Notes: generated from the letters alone by a model not told the origin. 64,000 bases of DNA from Blastococcus sp. CPCC 205250 (GCF_019799925.1 NZ_JABGCG010000008.1:186001-250000); one strand, 5' to 3'; shown: positions 17,578 through 25,829, counted from the first letter of the stretch. Program-made: numbers and translations.

Positions 17578-17606
17578 GCGGCTCCGCTGCCCGGCAGCGG
17601 AGCCGC
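17578..17606. terminator. Terminator hairpin after the FHA gene
   Basis: A perfect 13-bp stem (gcggctccgctgc at 17578-17590, its complement at 17594-17606) with a 3-base loop begins six bases after the FHA stop codon. This is a strong GC-rich intrinsic-type hairpin without a U-tract. Confidence 0.8.
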
Positions 17607-17618
17607 ACCGGACGTCCC

Positions 17619-17655
17619 ACGGCGCCCGCGTCCCCTCCGGGGGCGCGGGCGCCGT
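17619..17655. terminator. Second hairpin in the convergent gap
   Basis: A perfect 12-bp stem, acggcgcccgcg at 17619-17630 and its complement at 17644-17655, with a 13-base loop. It lies 13 bases after the first hairpin and may back it up. Confidence 0.65.
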
Positions 17656-17766
17656 CGTGCGTGGGGCCGGCTGGGCGACCGCCGCCACCCCGTGACCACC
17701 GCCGCGGCGTGGCGCGGCGGCCGCGCCTGCCCGGCGGCTGTCTCCCGTCGCCCGTTGCGCCGTGAG

Positions 17767-17822
17767 GGCGGTGGCGCGGTGGGTGGTGGCGCGGTGGCGC
17801 GGTGGGCGGTGGGTGGTGCCGC
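17767..17822. repeat. Low-complexity GGTGGCGCGG tandem repeat
   Basis: Imperfect tandem units of ggtggcgcggtggg type run across this stretch, in the 377-bp gap between the convergent FHA and antiporter genes. The strand asymmetry (G and T, few A) is marked. There is no credible coding frame. Apart from this repeat and the three hairpins, the gap holds nothing I can identify. Confidence 0.6.
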
Positions 17823-17890
17823 CGTGGGCGCCGCCGCGCCGGCCCGCGCGGGCCCGTTGCCGTCCCGGCGGCTCCGGTCCGCCACCGGGA

Positions 17891-17937
17891 CGACGACGGC
17901 GCCCGCCCCCCGGAGTGGGGGACGGGCGCCGTCGTCG
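17891..17937. terminator. Terminator hairpin of the antiporter gene
   Basis: A perfect 15-bp stem, cgacgacggcgcccg at 17891-17905 and its complement at 17923-17937. Additional C/G pairing is interrupted by one base. It lies 12 bases beyond the minus-strand antiporter stop at 17950. Confidence 0.75.
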
Positions 17938-17949
17938 GTGCGGGAGGTG

Positions 17950-20043
17950 TCAGGCGGGAGCGCCCCCGCTGCTGATCACGGCCAGCGTCTCGTCCATGTC
18001 CCGGTCACGGTCGGCCGCGCCCGCGTGCACGGTCAGCACGGGGGTCAGGTCGTCCGACGCGGGCAGAGGCGCGTCCGCCGGCGCGATGACCAGCGACGGG
18101 AGGCTGCCGGCCTCGTGCTCGGCCGCGACCAGCACCCCGGCCCGGCGCAGGGACTCGGCGACCCCCGCCGCACGGCGCTCGGCGCGCCAGCCGTCCCCGG
18201 CCTGCAGCTGCAGGGGGACCGCCCGGCCGATCGACGCCTGCGCGGCCAGCCGCAGGGCGGCCCGGCCGGCGGCCTCGCCGTCCTGCACCAGGGCCACCGG
18301 CCCGTGCGGCGTGAGGCCGGGCTCGCCCAGCTCACCGCTGACCACGACGACCGTGCCGCGCAGCTCCGCCGGCCACGGCGTGGGGTCGGTCGACCCCGCG
18401 GGAACACCCCAGCCGCGGCGCACGAGCACCACGTCGGCGGCGGAGCTGGCGGCCAGGTCGGCCACCTCGGCCCACGGGGCGTCGCTGAACCGGGAGGCGA
18501 CCGACGCCTTCAGCCCGCGTGCCTCGACCTGCCGGGCGAGCTGGCGCAGCTCCTCGCCGGCCGTCGCCATGAGCAGGAGGTCGGCGCCCAGGCCGCTGGC
18601 GACCTCGGGCTTGGGCTGGCTGCGGCGCACGACACGGGTGAGCACGACCTGCGCCGGCGACTCGCGGCCGACCAGGTCGCAGGCGAGGTCGACGAGACCG
18701 GCGTCCTTCTGCGGGTCGTCGACGACGACCTGGACGGTGTAGGCGTCCTCCAGCCCCATGGCGGCGCGCTCGGCGGCCGCGATGTCGCGGTCGAGGATCC
18801 GCTTGGGGTAGATGACGTTGAGCAGCGGCGACGCCATGACGGTGGTGACCACGGCCATGATCACCATGAGCGTGAACATGGTGCCGTCGAGGACGCCCAG
18901 CTGCAGGCCGGCGTTGAGGATGACCAGCTCGGTGAGACCGCGCGTGTTCATCAGCGCGGCGAGCGCCGTGGCCTGCCGCCGCGGCACCCGCTGCGCCCGG
19001 GCGGCGGCGAAGGCGCCGACGAACTTGCCGGAGATGGCCACCAGCAGGATCAGGGCGAGCTCGCCGAAGCCGGCCAGGGTGATCGCGCCGATGTCGACGT
19101 TGGCGCCGGTGATGACGAAGAAGACCGGCAGCAGGAGCAGCACGCTCACCTGCTCGAGCCGCTCGGTGACCTCGTGCGTCAGCTTCGCCGCGTTCTGCCG
19201 CGGCATGATCACGCCGAAGAGGAAGGCGCCGAAGATGAAGTGGATGCCGATCTCCTCGGCGATCCACGCGCTGAGCAGGATGCCGACCAGCACGAGCGCG
19301 AGCATGTCGGGGGTCAGCCGGCCGAAGCGCTCGTGGTAGGTGACCAGCATCCGCAGCAGCGGCTTCACCACGAGGAACATCACGAGGGCGAAGACGACCG
19401 ACAGCGCCAGGATCTGGATGACGCCGGTGAACGAGGTGGCGGCCACGATCGCCACGACCACGGCGAGCAGGGACCACGCCAGGACGTCGTCCACCGCGGC
19501 GCAGGCGAGGGCGAGGGCCCCGGTCGGGACCCGGTGCATGTTCCGCTCGGCGAGGATGCGCGCGAGGACGGGGAACGCGGTGATCGACATCGCGACGCCG
19601 AGGAACAGCGCGAACCCGAGGAAGCTCACCTCGTCGTCCCCGACCACCTTGTGCTTGTCGTGCAGGTAGACCGCGAGCAGCACGCCCAGGGAGAAGGGCA
19701 GCAGGATCGAGGCGATCGAGACCGACGCGGCCACGCGTTCCCGGCCCTTGATGAAGGACAGGTCGACCTCGAGGCCGACCAGGAACATGAACAGCACCAG
19801 CCCCAGCTGCGCCAGCACGTTGAGGAACGGCTTGATGTCCGGCGGGAAGAGGTGGGCGTCGAGGTTGCCGGGCAGGGCGCCCAGCAACGTCGGGCCGAGC
19901 ATGATGCCGGCGATGATCTCGCCGACGACGGCCGGCTGGCCGACCTTGACGGCGAGGCGGCCCATGAGACGGGCCAGCACGATGATCATGGCCAGGTCGA
20001 CGAAGACGTAGGCGATGACCTCGGCGATGGGACGGGCTTCCAC
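17950..20043 (-). CDS. CPA2-type cation/proton antiporter with C-terminal USP-like domain
   Basis: A 697-residue protein. The N-terminal ~400 residues form a Na+/H+ exchanger domain with about 12 helices. GEIIAGIMLGPTLLG and FLVGLEVDLSF are typical of the KefB/CPA2 family. The ion-site region has ACAAVDDVLAWS, carrying the paired aspartates. After residue ~430 a cytoplasmic region has two alternating beta-alpha parts resembling universal-stress/nucleotide-binding folds (VQVVVDDPQKDAG, LLLMATAGEELRQL, VVVVSGELGEPG). The second part is degenerate. It exchanges K+ or Na+ for H+ and may be gated by nucleotide. Its GTG follows a cggag sequence. It is divergent from the soluble kinase gene. Confidence 0.88.
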   Translation of the reverse strand: MEARPIAEVIAYVFVDLAMIIVLARLMGRLAVKVGQPAVVGEIIAGIMLGPTLLGALPGNLDAHLFPPDIKPFLNVLAQLGLVLFMFLVGLEVDLSFIKGRERVAASVSIASILLPFSLGVLLAVYLHDKHKVVGDDEVSFLGFALFLGVAMSITAFPVLARILAERNMHRVPTGALALACAAVDDVLAWSLLAVVVAIVAATSFTGVIQILALSVVFALVMFLVVKPLLRMLVTYHERFGRLTPDMLALVLVGILLSAWIAEEIGIHFIFGAFLFGVIMPRQNAAKLTHEVTERLEQVSVLLLLPVFFVITGANVDIGAITLAGFGELALILLVAISGKFVGAFAAARAQRVPRRQATALAALMNTRGLTELVILNAGLQLGVLDGTMFTLMVIMAVVTTVMASPLLNVIYPKRILDRDIAAAERAAMGLEDAYTVQVVVDDPQKDAGLVDLACDLVGRESPAQVVLTRVVRRSQPKPEVASGLGADLLLMATAGEELRQLARQVEARGLKASVASRFSDAPWAEVADLAASSAADVVLVRRGWGVPAGSTDPTPWPAELRGTVVVVSGELGEPGLTPHGPVALVQDGEAAGRAALRLAAQASIGRAVPLQLQAGDGWRAERRAAGVAESLRRAGVLVAAEHEAGSLPSLVIAPADAPLPASDDLTPVLTVHAGAADRDRDMDETLAVISSGGAPA

Positions 20044-20320
20044 GGTCGCTCCGGGAGGACTGTGCGGATCCGTGCTGCCGGATCCGCGGGGTGCAGTGGG
20101 AACGACGGGCGGGCCGTCGACGGCGCCGCAGCAGGCGTCGTGCGGGCGCGCACATTAGCTGCGGGTCTCGACGCGCGGTGCACTCCGGCGCGCGGTCGGG
20201 CCGGAGATTTCACCGGGCACGATCGCCTTCCCGGTCGCGCCCGGCCCGTGCACACTGACGCGCTGCCGCACCGGCGGCGACCCGGCGAGGCCGGGTGCAC
20301 CACAGCTCAGGAGGTTATGC

Positions 20321-21166
20321 ATGGATGCCGTCGGCCTTGCGGGCGCGGCGCCTGCCACGATCGCGGACTACCAGGTGGTCCGGGTGCTCGGCGAGGGCAA
20401 CAACGGACGCTTCTACCTGGCCCGCCCGCCGGCGCGGCTCGGCCTGCCCGACGAGTACGTGGCGGTCAAGGTCTTCACCGGCAGCCACAGCGAGCAGGCC
20501 TACCAGCGCGGCGTCCGCGAGCTGCGCGCCTTCGCCCAGGTGAACTCGCCCTACCTGGTCCGTGTCTACGACGCGGTGCTGCAGGACTCCTTCCTGTACG
20601 CCATGGAGTACTGCCCGCTCGGCTCGCTGGCCGCCCCGGCGCGGCCGCTGAGCCGCGGCGAGGTGCTGCGGGCCGTCGCGCACGCCGCGCACGCGCTGCA
20701 CGCCCTGCACGAGGCGGGCCTGACCCACGGGGACCTCAAGCCGGCCAACATCCTGCTCAGCGACACCGGCGGGAAGCTCTCCGACCTCGGGCTGGCCCGC
20801 TTCCTCACCCCGGGGGTGACGCTGACCGGCATGGCCAGCGCCGCGTCGGTGGAGTTCCTGGACCCCGCGCTCCTGCGCGGTGACCGTCCCTCGCGCGCGA
20901 CCGAGGTCTTCGCGCTGGGTGCCACCCTGCACCGGGCGCTCACCGGGAACGGGCTCTACGGCGAGCTGCCCGACAGCGAGCCGCTCCTGGCGATCCGGCG
21001 GGTCATGAGCGCCGAGCCGGCGCTGGCCCCGGGGCTCACCAACGAGGAGGCGGCGCTGGTCAGCGACTGCCTGGCCCCCGTCGGCCAGCGCCCGGCCACC
21101 GCCGAGCAGGTCGCGCAGCGCCTGGAGGAGCTGGCCGCCGCGGCGCTCGGCGCGACGCCGGCCTGA
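20321..21166 (+). CDS. Soluble Ser/Thr kinase (variant HGD and DLG motifs)
   Basis: A 281-residue protein consisting of a kinase domain only, with no membrane helix. Glycine loop GEGNNGRFY is at 24-32 and the ATP lysine K50 is in VAVK. The catalytic loop HGDLKPANILL has D138 but HGD in place of HRD, and the metal motif is DLG (155-157) in place of DFG. Key aspartates are kept, so it is probably active; lack of the HRD arginine suggests activation-loop phosphorylation is not needed. A very good ribosome site (AGGAGG 20309-20314, 6 bases) precedes the ATG. The 277-bp gap to the divergent antiporter holds both promoters, which I could not place. Confidence 0.9.
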   Translation: MDAVGLAGAAPATIADYQVVRVLGEGNNGRFYLARPPARLGLPDEYVAVKVFTGSHSEQAYQRGVRELRAFAQVNSPYLVRVYDAVLQDSFLYAMEYCPLGSLAAPARPLSRGEVLRAVAHAAHALHALHEAGLTHGDLKPANILLSDTGGKLSDLGLARFLTPGVTLTGMASAASVEFLDPALLRGDRPSRATEVFALGATLHRALTGNGLYGELPDSEPLLAIRRVMSAEPALAPGLTNEEAALVSDCLAPVGQRPATAEQVAQRLEELAAAALGATPA

Positions 21167-21182
21167 GCTCCGCCCCTCCGCA

Positions 21183-21222
21183 CGCGGGCCCCCTCCTCCC
21201 GGCCGGGAGGAGGGGGCCCGCG
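21183..21222. terminator. Bidirectional terminator between convergent kinase genes
   Basis: A perfect palindrome with 20-bp arms (21183-21202 and 21203-21222), extremely GC-rich, centred at ccgg|ccgg. It is placed between the plus-strand kinase stop (21166) and the minus-strand pseudokinase stop (21239), so it can end both transcripts. Confidence 0.85.
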
Positions 21223-21238
21223 TCGCGCTGCGGCGCGG

Positions 21239-22627
21239 TCAGCGCGGGACGAACTCGCTGGACTCCGCCTCCGCCCACCAGTCGTAGAGGGCGCCGAGCC
21301 CGGGCTGGCCGCCGTTGATGATCACGGCGAGGCCCTCGGCGGCGACGTCGTCCTGGGTCCAGGCGAGGATCGCGTTGTTGTCCTCGTCGATGTAGCAGGC
21401 GAGCCGCCCGGCCCGCTCGTTCCTGATCGAGTAGCTGCCGTGGCCCTGGACCTGCGGGCAGCGGGCGTCCGCGGGCAGCGGGGCGACGCCGTTGCGCTCC
21501 ATGTCGGCCAGGAACACCGCCTCGGCGGTCCGGGCGTCGGCGTAGAGGTAGAACATCGAGTCCTCGGCGCCGGGCTGGTTGCTCGAGGAGCCGCAGCCGA
21601 GGACCGCGAGTGCGCCGTCGTCGGTGGGCTCACCCGGGTCGCAGTCCACGTTGATGAAGTCGCCGGGGATGATCGCGCGCAGCTGGTCCTCTGCGGCGTC
21701 CTCCGGCGGGGCCGACGGCGTGGTGGTGAGCACCGTGGTCCGGGGCGCGGCCGTGGCGGCGCCGGCGGAGTCGTCGGTGCCGCCGTTGAGGACGGTGACG
21801 AGCACGAGGGCGAGCACCGCCAGTACCGCGACCGCCGCGACGCCCGCGAGGACCACTGGGAGGCGCCCGTCCCGGCCCTCGCCGTCCGCCCGCCGCGACG
21901 GCCCGGCCGTCGCATCGCCGGGCGCCGGCAGGACGGCCGCCGCGGCAGCGGCCAGCTCCCCTCCGGTCCGGTAGCGCTCGCGCGGGTCCCCGGTCAGACC
22001 CCGGCGGACCACCTCGTCGAAGCCGGGAGGCAGGCCGGCGTGCAGCCGGGAGGGCGGCTCCGGAGTGCCACCGGGCGGGGTCGTGCGGCCGGTCAGGCAC
22101 GCGGCGAGCAGGCCGGCCAGGGCCGGCACGGCGACGCCCTCCCCGGAGGGCGCGCCGGGCGGGGGAGGGACGAGGGTCACCTGGACGCGCTCGTCGGCGC
22201 CGGAGCCGGTGAGCAGGACGTCGGCCGGGACGACGCCGCGGTGCAGGCCGGCCACGGCGGCGGCGTCGACAGCGCGGGCGGCCTGGCCGACGACGGCCAC
22301 GGCGCGGGCGGGGTCCAGGGGCCCCTCCTCGGCGAGGACGGCGGCCAGGTCGCGGCCGGGGACCAGGGCCGTCTCGAGCAGCAGCCGGCCCTCGGCCTCG
22401 GTGGATCGGTGCACCGGCACGGCGTGCGGCTCGGCGAGTGCGGCGGCCAGGCCGGCCTCGCGGTGGAACTGCTCCCGGTACCCGGGGTCGGCGCTCAGCG
22501 CCTCGGACAGCACCGCGAGGGCCACCACGCGGTCGTGCTCCGTGTCGAGGGCGCGGAAGACCGCGCCCGTCTCACCGCGACCGAGGAGGGCCTCGATGCG
22601 GTACGGGCCCAGCCGGTCCGGCTCCAC
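21239..22627 (-). CDS. Transmembrane pseudokinase with 4-Cys sensor domain
   Basis: A 462-residue relative of the kinase just upstream (22697-24661), with the same start (GPYRIEALLGRG) but every catalytic hallmark lost. The ATP lysine is alanine (VALAVL, position 38). HRD is HRG, and the following VKPSN is VVPAD. No DFG can be found where kinases have LVDFG. A conserved late PKN-type segment (FDEVVRRGLTGDPRERYRTGGELA) remains. One helix at about 270-290 (VVLAGVAAVAVLAVLALVLVTV) leads to the same four-cysteine outside domain. The frame is open throughout, so it is maintained as a protein, probably as a partner or decoy for the active kinases (inference). Confidence 0.87.
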   Translation of the reverse strand: MEPDRLGPYRIEALLGRGETGAVFRALDTEHDRVVALAVLSEALSADPGYREQFHREAGLAAALAEPHAVPVHRSTEAEGRLLLETALVPGRDLAAVLAEEGPLDPARAVAVVGQAARAVDAAAVAGLHRGVVPADVLLTGSGADERVQVTLVPPPPGAPSGEGVAVPALAGLLAACLTGRTTPPGGTPEPPSRLHAGLPPGFDEVVRRGLTGDPRERYRTGGELAAAAAAVLPAPGDATAGPSRRADGEGRDGRLPVVLAGVAAVAVLAVLALVLVTVLNGGTDDSAGAATAAPRTTVLTTTPSAPPEDAAEDQLRAIIPGDFINVDCDPGEPTDDGALAVLGCGSSSNQPGAEDSMFYLYADARTAEAVFLADMERNGVAPLPADARCPQVQGHGSYSIRNERAGRLACYIDEDNNAILAWTQDDVAAEGLAVIINGGQPGLGALYDWWAEAESSEFVPR

Positions 22628-22647
22628 GTGCTGACGTCCTCCCTGTG

Positions 22648-22685
22648 CCCGACGACGTCCCGCCGTCCGGCGGGACGTCGTCGGG
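22648..22685. terminator. Hairpin between kinase and pseudokinase genes
   Basis: A perfect 17-bp stem, cccgacgacgtcccgcc at 22648-22664 and its complement at 22669-22685, with a 4-base loop. It fills the 69-bp gap between the minus-strand kinase stop and the pseudokinase ribosome site. It either terminates the kinase transcript or attenuates read-through into the pseudokinase. Confidence 0.75.
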
Positions 22686-22696
22686 GCCGTCGCCGG

Positions 22697-24661
22697 TCAG
22701 CGCTCGACGAAGTCGCTGTTCTCCGAGTCGATCCACCAGTTCCAGAGGGTCTGGAGACCGTCGGTGCCGCCGCCCTCGATCACGACGACGCCCTCGGTGC
22801 CGAACTCGTCCTGCGTCCAGTACATGTTCGCGTCATTGTCCTCGTCCACCCAGCACGCCACCCGACCGGCCTGCTGGCCCTGGATCTGGTAGTTGCCGTA
22901 GCCCTGCTGGGCGGGGCAGCTCTCGCCGCCGCTGACGTCGAGCTCGCGCACGCCCTGCGCCTGCATGTCGGACAGGAAGACCTCGTCGACGGCGTCGCCG
23001 TCCTCGTAGAGGAAGAAGTTCGAGATCTGCGGACCGGGCTGGGTGTCGGCCGGGCCGCACTCCAGCGCGGCGAGGTCGCCGTCGCCGACCGGCGTCTTGG
23101 TGACGCAGTCGTCGGGGCTGTAGTCGCCGGGCACGAGCGACCGCAGGGTCTCCTCCGGGTCCTCGGCGGGCGTCGACGGCGACGTGCTGACCGACTCGCT
23201 GGTGCTGGACGTCGTGGTGGAGCCGGTCGTGGGGCCGGGGTCGGCCGAGTCGTCGTTGCCGCCGGCCAGCACGATCACGAGCACGACGGCGAGCACGGCG
23301 AGGACGGCGACGGCGCCGAGGACGATCGGCAGGCGGTTGGGCCCTCGGCCCCCGCCCGAGGACGTCGCGCCGTGGGGGAGCGGGCCGCCGGGGCCGCCCG
23401 GGCCGCCCGGGCCGCCCGGGCCGCCGGGGCCGCTGAGGCCGTAGCCGGTGGTGCCGCCGGGGCCCTGGGCCGGGAGGCCGGGCGGGCCGGGGTGCGACGG
23501 CGGGCCGTACCCCCCGGTGGGGGACGGCGCCGGGTGGCCGGTGCCCGCGGCGGGGGCGTACCCGCCGGGCACCTGCGACGGCGGGCCGTAGCCCCCCGGC
23601 TGGGACGGCGGGCGGTAGCCGGGCTGCGGCTGCGCGCCGTGACCCCCGGTCTGCGCCGGCGCCCCGAATCCCGGCGAGGACGGCGGGCCGTAGCCGCCGG
23701 GGCCCGGGTGCGACGGCGGGCCGTAGCCGGGCGGACCGGGCTCGGAGAAGCCGACGGTCTGCGGACGGACGTTCAGCGGGGAGACGGAGGTCGGCGGGGC
23801 GGCGGGGATCACGGCCTCGGCCACACCGGAGGCACGCAGCGCCGCGCGGGCGGCGGCGGCGAGCTCCCCGCAGGTGGCGTAGCGCTCGTCGGGCTCCTTG
23901 GACAGGCCCTTGCGGACCACCTCGTCGAGCGAGCGGGGGAGCCCGGGCCGGACGCTCGAGGGCGTGGGCGGCTCGGTGTTGAGGTGGGCGTACATGAGGG
24001 TGGCCAGCCCGTCCCCGGTGAAGGGACGGCGGCCGGTGAGGCACTCGAACAGGACGCAGGCCAGCGCGTAGACGTCCACGCGGCGGTCGATCGGCTTCTC
24101 CAGGAAGCGCTCGGGCGCCATGTAGTCGAACGAGCCGAGCGCGGCGCCGGTCTGGGTGAGCGAGGGACCGGCCGCGTCGGAGGTGGAGCGGGCGATGCCG
24201 AAGTCCACGAGGTAGACGAACTCGTCGTCCCCGCTGCCGGTGACCAGCACGTTGGACGGCTTCACGTCGCGGTGCACCAGGCCGTCGGCGTGGGCGGAGT
24301 CCAGGGCGCGGGCGGTCTGGCTGACGATGGACACCGCGCGCGCGGGGTCCATCGGCCCGTCCTCGGCGAGGACGGCGGCGACGTCGCGGCCGGGGACCAG
24401 GCGCATGTCGAGGAACAGCCGGCCCTCGATCTCGCCGTAGCGGTGGATCGGGACGATGTGCGGCTCGTTGAGGCGGGCGGCGAGGTGCGCCTCGCGGCGG
24501 AACCGCTCCCGGTAGCCGCTGTCGGCGGCCAGCGCCTCCGACAGCACCTTGAGCGCGACCACGCGGTCGTGCTCGGTGTCGAAGGCGCGGTAGACCTCAC
24601 CCATGCCGCCGCGGCCCAACAGGGCCTCGAGGCGGTACGGGCCGAACTGTTCCAACTCCAC
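22697..24661 (-). CDS. Transmembrane Ser/Thr protein kinase with collagen-like linker and 4-Cys domain
   Basis: A 654-residue PknB-like kinase with an intact catalytic core: GRGGMGEVY 16-24, K38, HRD 130-132 with VKPSN, DFG 153-155, and SFDYMAPERFL in the activation/P+1 region. A very long linker (about 275-430) is made of GYGPPS and GGPGGPGG repeats. A membrane helix follows (LPIVLGAVAVLAVLAVVLVIVLA), then a Thr/Ser-rich stretch and the shared extracytoplasmic domain with four cysteines, WTQDE and NWW motifs. The GTG start aligns exactly with the other two proteins. The divergent gene at 24953 encodes a membrane protein with a similar Gly/Tyr/Pro/Gln N-terminus. Confidence 0.92.
   Translation of the reverse strand: MELEQFGPYRLEALLGRGGMGEVYRAFDTEHDRVVALKVLSEALAADSGYRERFRREAHLAARLNEPHIVPIHRYGEIEGRLFLDMRLVPGRDVAAVLAEDGPMDPARAVSIVSQTARALDSAHADGLVHRDVKPSNVLVTGSGDDEFVYLVDFGIARSTSDAAGPSLTQTGAALGSFDYMAPERFLEKPIDRRVDVYALACVLFECLTGRRPFTGDGLATLMYAHLNTEPPTPSSVRPGLPRSLDEVVRKGLSKEPDERYATCGELAAAARAALRASGVAEAVIPAAPPTSVSPLNVRPQTVGFSEPGPPGYGPPSHPGPGGYGPPSSPGFGAPAQTGGHGAQPQPGYRPPSQPGGYGPPSQVPGGYAPAAGTGHPAPSPTGGYGPPSHPGPPGLPAQGPGGTTGYGLSGPGGPGGPGGPGGPGGPLPHGATSSGGGRGPNRLPIVLGAVAVLAVLAVVLVIVLAGGNDDSADPGPTTGSTTTSSTSESVSTSPSTPAEDPEETLRSLVPGDYSPDDCVTKTPVGDGDLAALECGPADTQPGPQISNFFLYEDGDAVDEVFLSDMQAQGVRELDVSGGESCPAQQGYGNYQIQGQQAGRVACWVDEDNDANMYWTQDEFGTEGVVVIEGGGTDGLQTLWNWWIDSENSDFVER
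23382..23431. repeat. Tandem 9-bp gggccgccc repeat coding Gly-Gly-Pro
   Basis: About five tandem copies of a 9-base unit within the linker of the minus-strand kinase, encoding (GGP)n. Slippage here would change linker length in frame (9 bases, 3 residues). Length variation between related strains is therefore likely. Confidence 0.7.
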
Positions 24662-24952
24662 GTGCTGACGTCCCTCCGTGTGCCGCTGCCCCGGCCGCTG
24701 TTCCGAGCCGGTGCCGGGAGGCGTTCGTCGGCGGAGTGTAGGGACGCGACCGGACGCCGACCAGCGACTCGGCCGCCGCAGTTCACCTCAGCCTGCTGGG
24801 CAGGCGGCGCTCGGTGTGACGCACCGCGCGCTTCGTGACGCAGCTGTGACAAGAGGCCGCGCACGAACCGGTAGGCGGGAGAACGGCACGTGGCTACCTT
24901 GCTGCTCGCCCAGGGGTCGTCCGCCCCGGCCCACCGAGACGAGAGAAGCACC

Positions 24953-25777
24953 ATGAGCCAACCCCGAGGTCAGTACGGCGGCCAGTACGGCCAGCCGGGC
25001 CAGTACGGCCAGCCCGCTCCCGGCCAGTACGGCCAGCCGGGCGGGTACGGCCCGCCCCCCGGTCCCGGCTACGGCGGTCCGGGTTACGGCCCCGGCGGCC
25101 CCGGCGGCCCCGGCGGCTTCGGTCCCGGTGGCTACGGCCAGCCGCCGCAGAAGAAGAGCGTGCTGCCGTGGGTCATCACCGCGGCCGTCGTCGTGCTCGC
25201 CGGCGTCGGCGTCCTGCTGTTCTTCCTGCTCAAGGACGACGACGACGGCTCCAGCAACACCGCCGACGCGGGCACGACGACGTCGGTCGCCGCGCAGGAC
25301 ATGGGCTCGGGCATGGGCTCGGAGATGGGCGGGGACGACGACCCGCCGGTGACCGACCTGCCCACCGGCGCCGAGGTGCCCATGGACGACATGGACCCGC
25401 CGACCAGCGGTGGCGGGGACACCGGCGAGGAGACCATCACCGGCTCCGTCGAGCTCGGCGCCCAGTGGCTGGTCGCCGTCGCCCAGGCCGACACCGCCTC
25501 CGCGTGGGCGCTCACCGACCCGTCGCTGCAGGAGGCCGCCACGGCCGCCGCGGCCGAGGCCGGTGTCTCGCCCGAGGAGTACCTCGTCGGCTACGTGTAC
25601 GCCAACGTGTTCGAGGGGGAGGAGCCCACCGACGCCTCCCTGGTCACCGTCCAGTACGACGACGCCTCGCAGTGCGACGTCATCGTGATCGAGGTGGTGC
25701 TCAGCGGCGGCGGCAGCGTGCAGGTCGCCGTCTTCGTGAACGAGAACCTGCTGGTGCAGGACTTCGGCACGCTCTGA
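24953..25777 (+). CDS. Membrane-anchored secreted-domain protein with GQYGQP repeats
   Basis: A 274-residue protein. Residues 1-65 are a low-complexity cytoplasmic segment with repeated QYGQPG, then GYGPGG units. One membrane helix (about 73-95, LPWVITAAVVVLAGVGVLLFFLL) is followed by an acidic, Met/Asp-rich linker (GSGMGSEMGGDDD). The outside domain (about 160-274) resembles the NTF2-like/DUF4878 type seen in many actinobacterial membrane proteins. It is divergent from the kinase at 22697-24661 and shares its linker composition. It could be a kinase substrate or partner (inference). Start: ATG 14 bases after gagagaag. The 291-bp gap 24662-24952 must hold both promoters, which I could not place. 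Confidence 0.82.
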   Translation: MSQPRGQYGGQYGQPGQYGQPAPGQYGQPGGYGPPPGPGYGGPGYGPGGPGGPGGFGPGGYGQPPQKKSVLPWVITAAVVVLAGVGVLLFFLLKDDDDGSSNTADAGTTTSVAAQDMGSGMGSEMGGDDDPPVTDLPTGAEVPMDDMDPPTSGGGDTGEETITGSVELGAQWLVAVAQADTASAWALTDPSLQEAATAAAAEAGVSPEEYLVGYVYANVFEGEEPTDASLVTVQYDDASQCDVIVIEVVLSGGGSVQVAVFVNENLLVQDFGTL

Positions 25778-25789
25778 TCCGCACGGCGT

Positions 25790-25829
25790 CGACGGCCGGT
25801 CCCGGGCACCCGCCCGGGGCCGGCCGTCG
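25790..25829. terminator. Terminator hairpin after the 24953 gene
   Basis: An 18-bp stem with a single G-U-type mismatch (25790-25807 against 25812-25829) and a 4-base loop, 12 bases after the stop codon. Confidence 0.8.

Noticed and set aside
16318..20883. A 1521-codon plus-strand open frame
   Set aside because: It overlaps the FHA gene in another frame and runs antisense through the antiporter. Composition is Arg/Gly/Asp repeats with no motifs.
21440..24838. A 1132-codon plus-strand open frame antisense to the kinase and pseudokinase
   Set aside because: It lacks a ribosome site and motifs; both minus-strand proteins are clear family members.
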